64,000 bases of DNA. Source: Circinella minor (Eukaryota; Mucoromycota; Mucoromycetes; Mucorales; Lichtheimiaceae). Numbering within the stretch: position 1 is the stretch's first letter; each line of letters opens with the position of its first letter. The notes beneath the pieces were generated by a model. That model ran no database searches. It worked only from the letters and a program-made list of their open reading frames with translations, and was not told the origin of the DNA. A program made the position numbers and the translations under genes. This document shows positions 46,346 to 57,874 of this stretch, in pieces. The stretch covers positions 1-64,000 of the forward strand of contig JAEPRB010000058.1 of the NCBI GenBank assembly GCA_016758965.1. The letters run 5' to 3'.

Positions 46346-48504
46346 ATGTCATTAGAAGAAAAAGAAACTATTGAACTTGGCATTATAGGTGCTGGTGGCA
46401 TGGGTCGCTTTTATGCACAAAGACTTTCAAAAGCTGGTTGGAAAAAGTAAACATGACAAAAAATAAATTACACTCATTGAATGATACTCTTTACTCCCCC
46501 CCCCCTTTTTTTTTATTTTATTTCACCTTGGAAATTTTGACACTTTATTTTTTTTTATTTTTTATTGTTGTCAAGAGTTAATGTATGCGATTTACCTGAA
46601 AAATATGAAAAATTAAAAGAAGATTTTCAAGGTATATACATATATATAATACAGAGTCTACATTTTATTTATTAACTTCCGAGATTATTTTTCTTTTTTT
46701 TGTAATTATGCTATAGATTCTCCTATTAATGTACTTCCTGATGGATTTCACGTTTCTCGTCGTTGCGATTGGATCATGTATGCTGTTGAAGCTGAATATA
46801 TTGAATCAGTAGTATCTAAATATGGACCTGGTAAAAAAAAAGTTCCTTTTGATGTGTTGTTATTAACGACTGTTTTCCGTAAGGATATATATAAAAAAAA
46901 GATACTATTATTTATCGTTTCTCTTTTTTTTTTTTTTAGCTACAAAGATGGGAGCAATTGTTGGAGGACAGGTAAGTTTTTTTTTTCGAGGGGGTGAATT
47001 GTAGAATATATGAACAGAAGAAAACAAGAAATAATGTATACAGATTTACTTGTTAATTTTTTTTAGACATCAGTAAAACAACCTGAAATCGATGCATTAA
47101 CCAAGTATTTACCACCTGATGTACATATTGTATCATGTCATTCTATGCATGGACCTGGCGTTGATCCTCGTGGTCAACCTTTAGTTATAGTTCGTCAACG
47201 AGCTACAGATGAAAAATATGATCTTGTATTAAAAATCTTATCTTGTTTTGAATCTAATTTTGTTCATTTAAGTGCAGAAGAACATGATCGTATTACTGCA
47301 GATACACAAGCTGTCACTCATGCTGCCTTTTTAAGGTAATAGAAAATCAAAAAAAAAATTATTGAAGGGGGTGGTGAAATTGATGACTTTTTTTTTTTTT
47401 TATAATTATATAGTATGGGAAGTGCTTGGAAAGCCAATTTTCAATTTCCTGTAAAGTATATATACATTTTTTTTTTTTTGCATGAATTTAAAATTTCAGT
47501 AAGAGTTGTTAATTAATTGTATATATATATATAGTGGTTAATTCCTCATTTTGTGGGTGGTATTGAAAATGTTAAAGTCAATGTAGCATTACGTATCTAT
47601 AGTAATAAATGGCACGTTTATGCAGGTAAACTAATTAAAAAAAAAACAAATGGAATTGATTTTTTTTTTTTTTATAAATTCTAATTATATTTATATTTTT
47701 TTTTTCTAAAAAAAAAGGTCTTGCTATTATGAATCCTATTGCCAAAGTACAAATTGCACAATATGCAAAATCTGTAGCTGATTTATTTAAATTAATGATT
47801 CAAGAAAAAGAAGATGAATTTAGAGCAAGAATTAAAGCAGGTGGAGAATATGTATTTGGTGGATTACAAAAAGATCATGTTCCTATTTTATTATCAGATG
47901 ATATATTAGATGAATTTTCATTATCAAAAATGCCAAAAGATCAACGAGAACCTAATTCTCATTTATCATTACTTGCTATGGTATTTATATATTATAATAA
48001 AACTAAGAGAGGAGGTGAAGAAGAAGTAGGAGAAGTAGGAAGAAGAAGAATGGGACTTAAAACAACTAAATTATAATTCCCTATTTTAGGTTGATTGTTG
48101 GTATACACTGCGTTTAAATCCATATGAACACATGGTGTGTCAGACTCCGTTATTTAGACTTTGGATGTAAGCTGTCAAAATTAAAGGAATTTGGTTATAC
48201 ATTTTTTCATATAAACTAAAAATATACTCTTTTTAGGGGTATTACGGAATATTTATTTCGTAATCCATCAATGTTAGAAGATTGCATTCAAGCTGCGCTA
48301 TACCGTAAAGAAATTCGACCAGACGATATGGAGTTTGTCACGTGTGCACGTGGTTGGGCTGAATCTGTATCATTAGGAAGCATGGAGGGGTACCAAAAAC
48401 GATTTACGGAAACTGCTACATTTTTTGAGGATCGTTTTTCAGAAAGTACTATCTTGGGAAATAAGATGATTTCAATGATTTCAAAAAATATGTATAAAAA
48501 GTAA
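46346..48504 (+). CDS. TYR1: Prephenate dehydrogenase (tyrosine biosynthesis)
   Basis: Ten exons (46346-46446, 46576-46631, 46717-46830, 46940-46971, 47067-47335, 47414-47450, 47535-47625, 47718-47980, 48090-48166, 48237-48504) join in phase to 435 aa, close to yeast Tyr1. The NADP-binding fold starts with LGIIGAGGMGRFYAQRL. Family motifs follow: GAIVGGQTSVKQPEIDAL, CHSMHGPGVDPRGQPLVIV, DRITADTQAVTHAAFLSMGS, NVKVNVALRIYSNKWHVYAG, PNSHLSLLAMVDCWY. The enzyme oxidatively decarboxylates prephenate to 4-hydroxyphenylpyruvate in the cytosol. For intron 3 I chose the early donor (46831), because it gives YGP-ATKMGAIVGGQ in line with yeast YGPSSKVGTIVGGQ. Confidence 0.95.
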
Positions 48505-48940
48505 AAAAAAAAATAATAAAAAAAGGTTTTATTTTAGTATAAATAATGAGATAATTAATTTCTTTTTTGACAACAAAATACTAACACAAAAAAAGGATTT
48601 CTATTCTTTCCTCTTCCGACTTGCCCCCTCTTTCCCTCTCTCTAATTAGTTTAAGTTGTTTTAGAAGGTGGGTGAGAGAATTTGGGTTTTTGTATCACTG
48701 TCAATAATAATAGAATTTGGGTTCTTTCATATGCTTTAACATACCGACTCAAAAAAAAAAAAAAGAGAGAGAGATATTTCTTTTTTACTATTCTACTTTT
48801 TGTATATATTGAAAATAATTCTCTCTCGCTCTTTTTTTTCTAACCACACACAGACATACATATAACATCACATCACGTTCTTTTTTTTTTTTTAATCTCA
48901 TTCCTTTCCCTAATATTTCAATAACTAATAATAGTAAATC
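48505..48940. other. TYR1 3' flank / next-gene promoter
   Basis: AT-rich with pyrimidine-rich stretches (48600-48660), a CACACA motif at 48844-48852 and a T-run at 48880-48893, a leader style shared by several genes here. No gene seen. Confidence 0.45.
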
Positions 48941-50803
48941 ATGTTACAAAAAAATAAACCGACTACTATAACAACGACTGTTGGCTTGGCAACACTTGCT
49001 ATGACAATGATTAATACATTACAAGTCTTGGCACAAAATGAAAATAATTTCGATTCTTTACCTGTGAATGATTTAGGTATTGAAGAAGAAGAAAACCAAG
49101 AACAAGAACAAACTGAAGAAAATAATGGTGAAGAAGAAGAAGAAGTTGAGGAAGAAACATGGGACGAAGAAGAAGATGGTTCAACGACTCATACTAATAA
49201 TGAAGATCAAACGCAAGGCAAAAATTATGAAAACAATAATAATGAAGATGATGATGAAAATTCGGATTCTTTAATGGAACCTGATACAGAAGAAGATGAA
49301 ACGCCTCAACCTGAAATTATTGGAACGTTAGGAAAAGATAATGAACCACCTACAGATTATGCACCTGAAGTATTAGATGTAGCAGGAAATGAAGATGAAG
49401 AAGATACATTTGGTGATGAAGAAGACGAAGAAGAAGAAGAAGAAAAGGATGAATATAAACAAGCATTATTACAACAACAAGAACAACGACAAGATGATGA
49501 AGAATTGAAACAAGAATTAGCAGAAGAAGATAGTCAATTATTACAACAAAATGAAGAGGACTTTAAAATGAAGGATGAAGAAGCATTATTAAATCAACAA
49601 CTTGTTGAGGAACAATATGATAGTAATGATGGTGTAGTAATTGATAGTAATGATATAATTGTGGACGAACAACAAGAGGAGGAACAACAACAACAACAAC
49701 AAGAAGAAGAAAACGGAGATGTAGATGATAACGATGCTATAACGATTACAACACCAACAATAAATAAACAACAAATTGAAGAAAATAATGACTTAGATCA
49801 AGAACTTGCCAATGAAGGTTTTGAAGAAGATGAAGATCTTTTATCTCAAATAGTTCAACCACTGCCTATACCACCAATAACACAAGAACAACAACAAAAA
49901 GAACGAATAAGTAATAAAGAATGGGAAACCAATGATGAATACACTATTCAAAAACAAGCCATATATCAAAATGAATGGACAGAAGGAGATGATTTAGGAA
50001 AAGAACAAGAACTCGAACAACAACAAGATAAGGATGAAGCAGATTTAAGTGATATACCATCAGCAGAACCTCAATCCAATGTAAACCCCGTGATACCTGA
50101 ACCGAATGGAGAAGAACAAGATAATCAAAGGATTCAACCTCTACAACCATTACCTGTTATCGATGATGATAATAAAGTAACAGAACAATACGATCACAAT
50201 ATTGATCAATCCTTGGAAAAAGCATTAGAAATGGATGCAGCTAACATTCCTTGGTACGAAGACAGTAACGCCAAGAATGAGGATCCGGATTTTCTCAAGG
50301 AGAACAATTTAAGTAAAGAACAAAATATCATGCAAGGCCAATTATCTGGAGGAATTACTAACGGTGATAATTCCCCTGTATTAGCCAATGCAGACTACAA
50401 TAATAGTAGTAGTAGTAATAGTAGTCGACGTTCTTCGATGTTGATCATGTTGATTTTTATATTTATGATATTATTTATTTTACGAAAGGTAAAAAAAAAA
50501 AAACTGAGGTTCTTCTTTTTAAAATTGTTTTCCTTATTTTTCTAATTACGTATTATTTGATTTGATTTATTTTATTTTAGCGATGGTTAAAGATAATAAC
50601 AAGGCAGAAAAATTCTTCTACTTTACCAGTAAGTAATAAACAAACGCACATACTTTCTCTCTCTCCATTCTTCATCCTCTATTCCTACCCCCCCCATTTG
50701 AATATTCATCTTTCTTTATTTATATATCTTACTAACATGCTCAATTTTTTTTTGACCATTTTAGTTTTATCGGAATCCATATTCAAAACAATCTCTCGAT
50801 TAA
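48941..50803 (+). CDS. Secretory-pathway acidic single-pass membrane protein
   Basis: Three exons (48941-50488, 50581-50628, 50765-50803) join in phase 0 to 544 aa. A signal peptide is likely at the start (VGLATLAMTMINTLQVLAQ, cut near residue 32). Residues ~35-495 are extremely rich in Glu, Asp, Gln and Asn with very low complexity. A hydrophobic helix at ~500-514 (MLIMLIFIFMILFILRK) is followed by a short basic cytosolic tail encoded by exons 2-3 (RWLKIITRQKNSSTLP, then FYRNPYSKQSLD). The topology is type I: acidic lumen/outside domain, short basic tail. Possible roles are calcium buffering or a wall/ER cargo scaffold, both inference. No family recognised. Confidence 0.75.
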
Positions 50804-53487
50804 ATAAAAAAAAAACCCTTATTTTAATCTTTTTAGGCATACATTTTTTTTTTCTGACTTATTCAGGCACAATATAAATGTCAAAAAAAAAAAAATAGAG
50901 CGAGAGAAGAGGGGAGGCGGACATGTCTCTTTTTTTTTTTGAGGGGTAAGGGAATTAGAGATGGAAAAGATGATAAATATGAAAGTTTACTTTTTAGATT
51001 GATGCGATACACATAATAATAATCTAATTGAGACGATCGAGGAGCAAAAAAGAAAAAATCAGATTTTATTTCTACGTAACTTCGATAATTGATTGCTTTT
51101 TTTCTTTGCTTTACTATCAACTATTACTTTTTAGTTGTCTTTTATAAAAATCAATTGAATTACGTAGAATTGAAAAACGTATTAAACAAAATGTAGATAC
51201 GTATACTTTTTTTTTTACTAAAAGATACGTATACGTACAATTGTAATTTATCATTATTAAGGAGGAATGTACAAGTTATAGTAAAAAGAATAATACGTAG
51301 AGAAGGGGTCGGGGTGTAATCGTTAATAAAACATCTTATTTGACGACGATAGCGATGACGACAAACGCCACTTGGTTTCTGAAACACTATTTTTTTTATG
51401 CTGACTCGTACATTACATATAACTTTGACATTCCAAAAATAAAAATAAAAAAGATTACACGTATCTTATATTACATTATGTATTATTATATTTGTATTAG
51501 AAACACAAACACAAGCACATACACAAGCACACACATAAGCACACGCATTACATATAGGCAAAGTAAATTTAGATACCATATGTGTAACATCTTGTTATGT
51601 AATGTATATGTATTATAACCAAAAAGAGTATAAAAAAACTTGTTTTTTTATGTACGTATCGCGATTTATCAAAAAAAAAGAATACATAATCAAAAATTAA
51701 GACATGATCTTTTGGAAGTAATTGATTGGAAGAGTTTTATTATTCCAAATAAATTAAATGTGGTATCATAGATAAAAAAAAAAAACTTTGTTATAATAAA
51801 GAAATTATATATGTGCCTTTATTAGTATATAAGTTACTCTAAAAAAATCTTAAATTATAAAACATTACATACATATGATATACATATGATATACATAATA
51901 TCATTAGTATTTAGAATAACTAATAATCTGATCCATTCTTTTTTTTAAATCATGATATAAATTACACATGCAGTAGCCTCAATTTTACTTTTACTAAATA
52001 ATTCTTAAAGAATTGGTAATGGTGGTGTTGAACAAAAAATAATAGACTAACATTTTGTTTAGTTTTATGGGTCATTATGAGAGGGAAAAAAAAGGTTTAT
52101 TGAAAGTTGAGGTTTTATATTATAAATGTTTTTTTTTTTATTTATCTATGCACTTAAACCCATTCATCTATCTTCTCCTACTTTTACCAACCCCCCCCCA
52201 AAAAAAAATAAAGAAAAAAACTACGTATCATAGTAATCTGGAGGACAACAGGTTATCAATCACACCGGTATTATTATGATTATCATACCTTATATATTAC
52301 GTACAAGTATAGTAGTTGTATGCTGTTTCTATGGTAAATGTTCAATTCACCCATGACGACGAAAAACAAATAAAAACCTTTGTTTTATATGTATCTTTTT
52401 TCCGAGTTCATAGAAATAAAAAATACCCAATAGGGTTCTTTTTTTTTCTGTCCTTCCTTTCCCTCATACTTTAAAGTTTTTCGAAATAGGAAAAAAAATA
52501 ACTTATTCTAAATAAAGTCTAGACTTTTTTCATTATTTTCTTATTATTTTTTATTAAAAAATATTTAGTAACATGAACATAATATTTTGACTTGGATGGT
52601 AAAAAAAAAGGGGGGGGGGAGGGGAGCGAAGGGCCGAGCAAAAGAAAAAGGTAAGAAATATGAGGAGTTAAAAACGTTTAACGAAAGCATTAATAGTAAA
52701 ACTAAAAAAGAAAGAGGAAGGGGGGGGAGACGAAAGTATATCTATAATAATGGATTCGAATTGATCTAAGTGGGATTTATTACATTGAAAAATATTATAA
52801 GTTATGGGTTAAAAAAAAGGAGATGTTATATTGTTTGTGGGGGGGATGCTCATGATGGTTATAGTGGCGCTGAAAAAAAGTCAAACCGGAAAGAACGGGA
52901 GGAGGATATTAGAAGGAGCTTCTTATTGCTTTACATTTTACGATAATAATAATGATTTTCGCTTCAATTTTCGTTGGCTTTTTTTTTTTTGATAATGTAC
53001 CAAGTTAATAGTTAAAAATAAGTTATTATAGTAATAAAATAATAATAATGCACGGTTTTTTTTAGGACAAAGATCTACTTTTAGAAAGACATGTGAGTTG
53101 AAATTATTATTGTATATGGATGTAGTCTTTTATTTTATGTGTGTCGATTACTAAAACGATTGAATAAAGATACCTCTATGTTTAGATGCATAAGCACTCA
53201 TTTTTAGTTTGCTGTTATGACTTGCTAGTAATAATAATAATAAAACAGAGAAATCATCCCATTCTTTCTCCGTCTTTTTTTTTTTTCCACATCAACATAT
53301 AATACACTTAAAATAACACTTTTTCTTTTACATATAGTCCCTTTCAATCCCTTTTCTTTTCTCTCTCTCTCGTTTTTCTTTTTCACTTTTTTTTTTAGCT
53401 CTTCCTGTCTCTCTCTCTCTCTTTTTTTTTTCTTGGTTTTTAACAAGTTACGAACACATATACCGTATCTATTTAAGAAGAAGAAAA
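50804..53487. other. Long AT-rich intergenic region
   Basis: About 2.7 kb with no supported gene. Contains a C-run at 52191-52199, G-runs at 52611-52619 and 52719-52727, repeated CATATGATATA near 51870-51893, and (CT)n tracts just before the Skt5-like gene (53362-53372, 53408-53422). Frames at 52587-52769 and 53225-53446 are low-complexity. Confidence 0.5.
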
Positions 53488-54944
53488 ATGCTTAAGGATA
53501 TCAAACGTCGAGTTAGCAGATGCTATACACCACAAAGACAATCCTCTTTGGATATCAAAAGAAAAAGTGTTGATAGTGATAATAGTGATAAAGAGATGAC
53601 TCACAAAAATGACAATCAACAACCACAACAACGACGTCAAAGTTTTCCAGCAACTCCTACTCATACTCATATGAGTAGTAAACGTAAAGAAAAACGACCT
53701 CTTCAATCACCCACTACAATAAAGACGACGTCAACAGCAACTATTCCTGTTATTCCACAATCACCATCATCATTATTATTATCACCTACATCACCTCGAC
53801 CTTCATCAACTCCTGCAGTAGTAGTAGCCAACAAAGTCATGCCAGGTGGTAATCGTAGCAACACATCAAGTTTATCAACCTTATCATTATCAATGCCATC
53901 TACCCCTACATCTCCAGGCAGTCCAGCTTCTACACCTAATCGATTACATTCTTCATGTAGTTTGGTGACGGTGAGTAGTGATCAACTTTTGGACCATTCC
54001 CATTTAAAGCCAGGCATTAATGCCGAATTATTGTCCTATAATAAAACAATCAACATGTACAGAGAAAACGCCAAAAAGACAAATAATTTGGATATTCAAT
54101 GTGACTTTGCCATGTTTTTGGTCGAAGCTGCTAAACGAATTGAAGTACCAGAAAATTTAGATGAAAATGAAAATAATGATGATAATGGCGAAGAAGAAGA
54201 AAATAACAACAACAACAATAACAATAACCGGGATCATAATAATGACGACGAAAATGATGATGAAGTTCAACGTAGTTATACACCTTCCATGGCATTTACA
54301 TCTATTTCTGCAGCAGAACAAGGACAGCAATATAAATTACGACAATCTTATTTGTTAGAAGCAGAAAAGTTGTTAAAACAAGTTTCTTTACGTGGTCATA
54401 GCGAATCACAATTTTATCTTGCCAACATGTACGCAGCCGGAATACTTCATAGAACAGGTAAACCCGAATTTGAAAAAGCTTTCCCTTTGTTTGCACAAGC
54501 TGCAAAACATCATAATCCCGACGCGGCGTTTCGGTAAGTAACTCTTTCAATTATATTTTTTTTTATAAATGGGTGGGAGAGATAGAGAGAGGAGTGAGTG
54601 AGTGGGTGTGTGTAATCCTTCCCCCCCTCCTTTGAGTGCGCGCGCGCGCTCTCCCAAGTGGCACCATTCTTTTTTTTTCTTTTCCATCAACCTCATACAT
54701 TATAACCTCCTCCCTCCCCCTCCTTCTTTCTCCTTTTGTCTTAACACCCGCACCAAAGCGGTTCGCTCTCCGAACCCCTCTTTTCTCTTTTTTTTTTCAT
54801 ACTATTATTATTTCACCTGATATATTTGTATTTTCTCTTCTCAACAATACATGTATATCTATATCTTTCAATTTCTCTATAATTCATATTGTATCTTAAC
54901 CCGCCTTCAATCAAACCCAAATTTTCAAATCTCCTGCATATTTG

Positions 54945-54977
<33 letters not shown>

Positions 54978-56420
54978 ACAAAAAAAAAAGCATAGCATTT
55001 ATTTTATTTTTTACTCTTCCCCCCCCTTCCTTCACCCCCACAAAAGATCTGTTATTGAGATTGCATTGAAGGTCGAATGATTTTCGCATTAAATAACCAT
55101 TTTAGCTTAGTTTTTTTTTATCTTCAGCCACCCCTTTTTTTTTCTTATTTCATCATCCTTACCTTCCTTCCTTCTCTCCTCATTCTTTTTTGTTTTTTTT
55201 ATTGTCCCCCACATCCACTTTATTTTTTTGGTTAGCTTATTTTTTAGGTGGAAAAGAAAAAAAAAGAGTGGGAGATGTAATTGATGATAAAAGATTTTTT
55301 TTAGTTGATTGGATACAAAAATGGGGGTTGGGGATGATGGAAACAAACAAACAAACAATTATTTGTTTTATTTATTTTTCAAAAAAGAGAGTCTGTGTTA
55401 TATTTATTAATAAGATTACTAACCCTTTTGTTTTTTATTTATTAAAAATTTAGTACTGCTAAATGTTATGAAGATGGTCTCGGAACTAAACGTGATAGGT
55501 CTAAAGCATCTCAATATTACAAGTACGTAATATATTATTATTATGGGATTTGATACGATTTCATTTAATTTGAGTGGATAAAACAGAATTATTAAATTTT
55601 GCTAATAATAATTAGAAAAGCGGCTTCATTAAATCATCCTGGTGCTATGTATCGATACGGTTTAGCTGAAATAAATGGAGAACTTGGTATTAGTCGGAAT
55701 TTACGTGATGGACACAAATGGCTTAAACGTTCTGCCGAAGCTGCAACACCTCAATATCCTCATGCGTTGCATGAATTAGCCTTGTTACACGAACGAGGCT
55801 TTGATTCCGTTATTTTTGCAGATCCAGACTATGCAGTCCATTTATACACAGAAGCTGCTAATATGGGTTATGCGCCTTCTGCATTCCGTCTTGGTGAATG
55901 TTATGAATTTGGACGACTTCAATGTTCTATCAATTCAACATTAAGTATTCAATATTATAGTATTGCTGCCAATCAAGATCACCCAGAAGCTTGTTTTGCA
56001 TTAACAGCTTGGTATTTAATGGGAACAGATACATTGGAACCATCTGAAGATCAGGCTTTTGCATGGGCATTACGTGCAGCTTCCAAAGGTTTTCCTAAAG
56101 CAGAGTATGCAATTGGTTATTTTTATGAAGTGGGTATTGGTGCTCCTAAAGATATGCAAGAAGCCATTCGTTGGTATATTATTGCAGCAGATAAAGGTGA
56201 AAAACGAGCAGCTGCTAGACTTCATCAATTGCCTTCAAAATATCAAAGTGGTGTTCGAAAACCTATGAATACAACTGTTTCAGTACCTCCACCACCACCA
56301 TCATCTATTCCTCAATCACCTTCTCGTTTAGGTCAACATAGTGACAGTTTTATGCAACGCGCAAAGGGTTTATTGGGATCGAAAAAGGGAGTAGAAGAAC
56401 CAATTGCTAACTTTATCTAA
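53488..56420 (+). CDS. Sel1-repeat protein, Skt5/Chs4-like chitin synthase activator
   Basis: Three exons (53488-54533, 55454-55522, 55616-56420) join in phase to 639 aa; intron 1 is unusually long (920 bp). The N-terminal ~180 residues are Ser/Thr/Pro-rich. From about residue 190 (YNKTINMYRENAKKTNNLDI QCDFAMF) tandem Sel1 repeats run to ~585, for example SQFYLANMYAAGILHRTGKP, ALHELALLHERGFDS, AFRLGECYEFGRLQCSINST, EYAIGYFYEVGIGAPKDMQE. Skt5/Chs4 proteins bind and activate chitin synthase III at the membrane. Yeast Skt5 ends in a prenylated CAAX box; this protein ends ANFI with no cysteine, so membrane attachment must differ. Mucoromycota have many Sel1/Skt5 paralogs, so the exact partner is unknown. 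Confidence 0.88.
54534..55453 (+). other. 920-bp intron of the Skt5-like gene
   Basis: Bounded by CG|GTAAGT and TTTAG|T. Much longer than the other introns here (mostly 50-120 nt). It includes a (GC)n patch (GTGCGCGCGCGCGCTC, 54640), dense C/T tracts, an (AT)n run at 54946-54965 and a G-rich block near 55320. No coding exon is recognised inside. Confidence 0.75.
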
Positions 56421-57874
56421 TACGTTTTTTTTTTACTATACCTTGTTTATTATATCAATCATATATATTACAACTCTTCTATTTCTCTAAATTCTACACC
56501 CTTCAATATACCAACTACACATCATATTATTTCATCATTATTATTTCGCATTAAAAAAGGGAAATTTCTTTCTCCCTCCTTCTTCCCCCATTGAAATATT
56601 TTTTTATCCTTATACCACCCCAGATTTTAATTACTCAACGCCACACACACACACGCACACACACACATACACACACGCACTTTTTTTAACAGCCCAACAT
56701 ATCTAAATGGTCTCACATGCATTCATTTCTATACATAATTTAGTAGCTAATCTTTTTATTTTGATCAAAAAAATACCACACTCACCTACGTTTCCTCTAT
56801 TTTTTTATATCTAAATTTTTATCTAATCTATATATAATTTAGAGGAAACCACCAAAAAAAAAATTGTTCTTTTATATTATATTCTTTTACCGTATCACTC
56901 TCTTTTTCCTATGTAATAATCCTTTTTTTTTTATCATTTTATTGATCCTATATCCTTATCTTTCTTTTTTTCTATTTTTTTGTCAAGAGATTCCTTTTAT
57001 ATATACGTATTTACGTATTCAATTTCTATATATTGAAAATAATAGCATAATAATAACTGTTTTTTTTTTTGCTATTCTAATACTAATAATAATAATAATA
57101 ATAGTAAAAACATATATATAATTTTATGACTAAATATAAATGATTATGATATCAATAATTTTTTTTAATTGTGCTTGTATTAAATGTTGTATATATAAAT
57201 GTGTGTGTATGTGTCTGTGGGATTTAGGGTAAAAAAAGAGCGGAAAAAATTGTAATACAATCTATAAAAAAAAAATTGACATTACATGCAGATGTATTTA
57301 CAAAAAAAAAACTCACGACAACAACAGCTTTGTTTTGTTACATATTCAAAACTAAATCAGTGCCCCAGAAGAGGGGGGGGGGCAAGAGACGCCAACATGC
57401 ATATAAAAACAAACAAAACAAACAAAATGATATTATTATTAAACCGTTACCTTTTTTATAACAAAAGAATTAGTTCGGTTTGGAAAATTAAGAAAAGAAG
57501 GAGGTAAGGGAAAGGTTAATGTAAAGTTTAAATTATCTTTTAATGAATTTTTTTTATATACAGTACTAATACGAACTGGAACCAAAAAAAAAAAAAAAAA
57601 GATCGACTTTCTAACCCAAAATACATCCAAAAAAAAAAGAGTTTCTTGTGATGGCCCAATCTGAAATTTGGTTTTTTTTATCAAATTGTAAAACTAACGA
57701 TTCTTGCAGCTTATTATTAGCATTTCACAAACAAAAAAATATCATTTTACTATTGCATATTTGTTTGTTTGCATAATATAAAAAGGGTAATGCAACAACA
57801 TAAAACATTATTATTATAATTAGATTAACAGTGTTTGTTGATATGTTATAAATTTATTATATATTATATATTAG
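56421..57874. other. Intergenic between convergent Skt5-like gene and ATG14
   Basis: 3' flanks of two convergent genes. Contains a (CA)n-rich tract at 56643-56680, (AAT)n at 57083-57100, and a G9 run at 57374-57382. No gene seen. Confidence 0.5.

Noticed and set aside
46831..46920. Longer TYR1 exon 3 reading GKKKVPFDVLLLTTVF
   Set aside because: The early donor gives YGP-ATKMGAIVGGQ, matching the yeast protein; the longer read adds a non-family insert.
52587..53446. Lys/Arg/Glu-rich short frames
   Set aside because: They come from purine-rich simple sequence (G- and A-runs, CT repeats) and lack any protein-like pattern.
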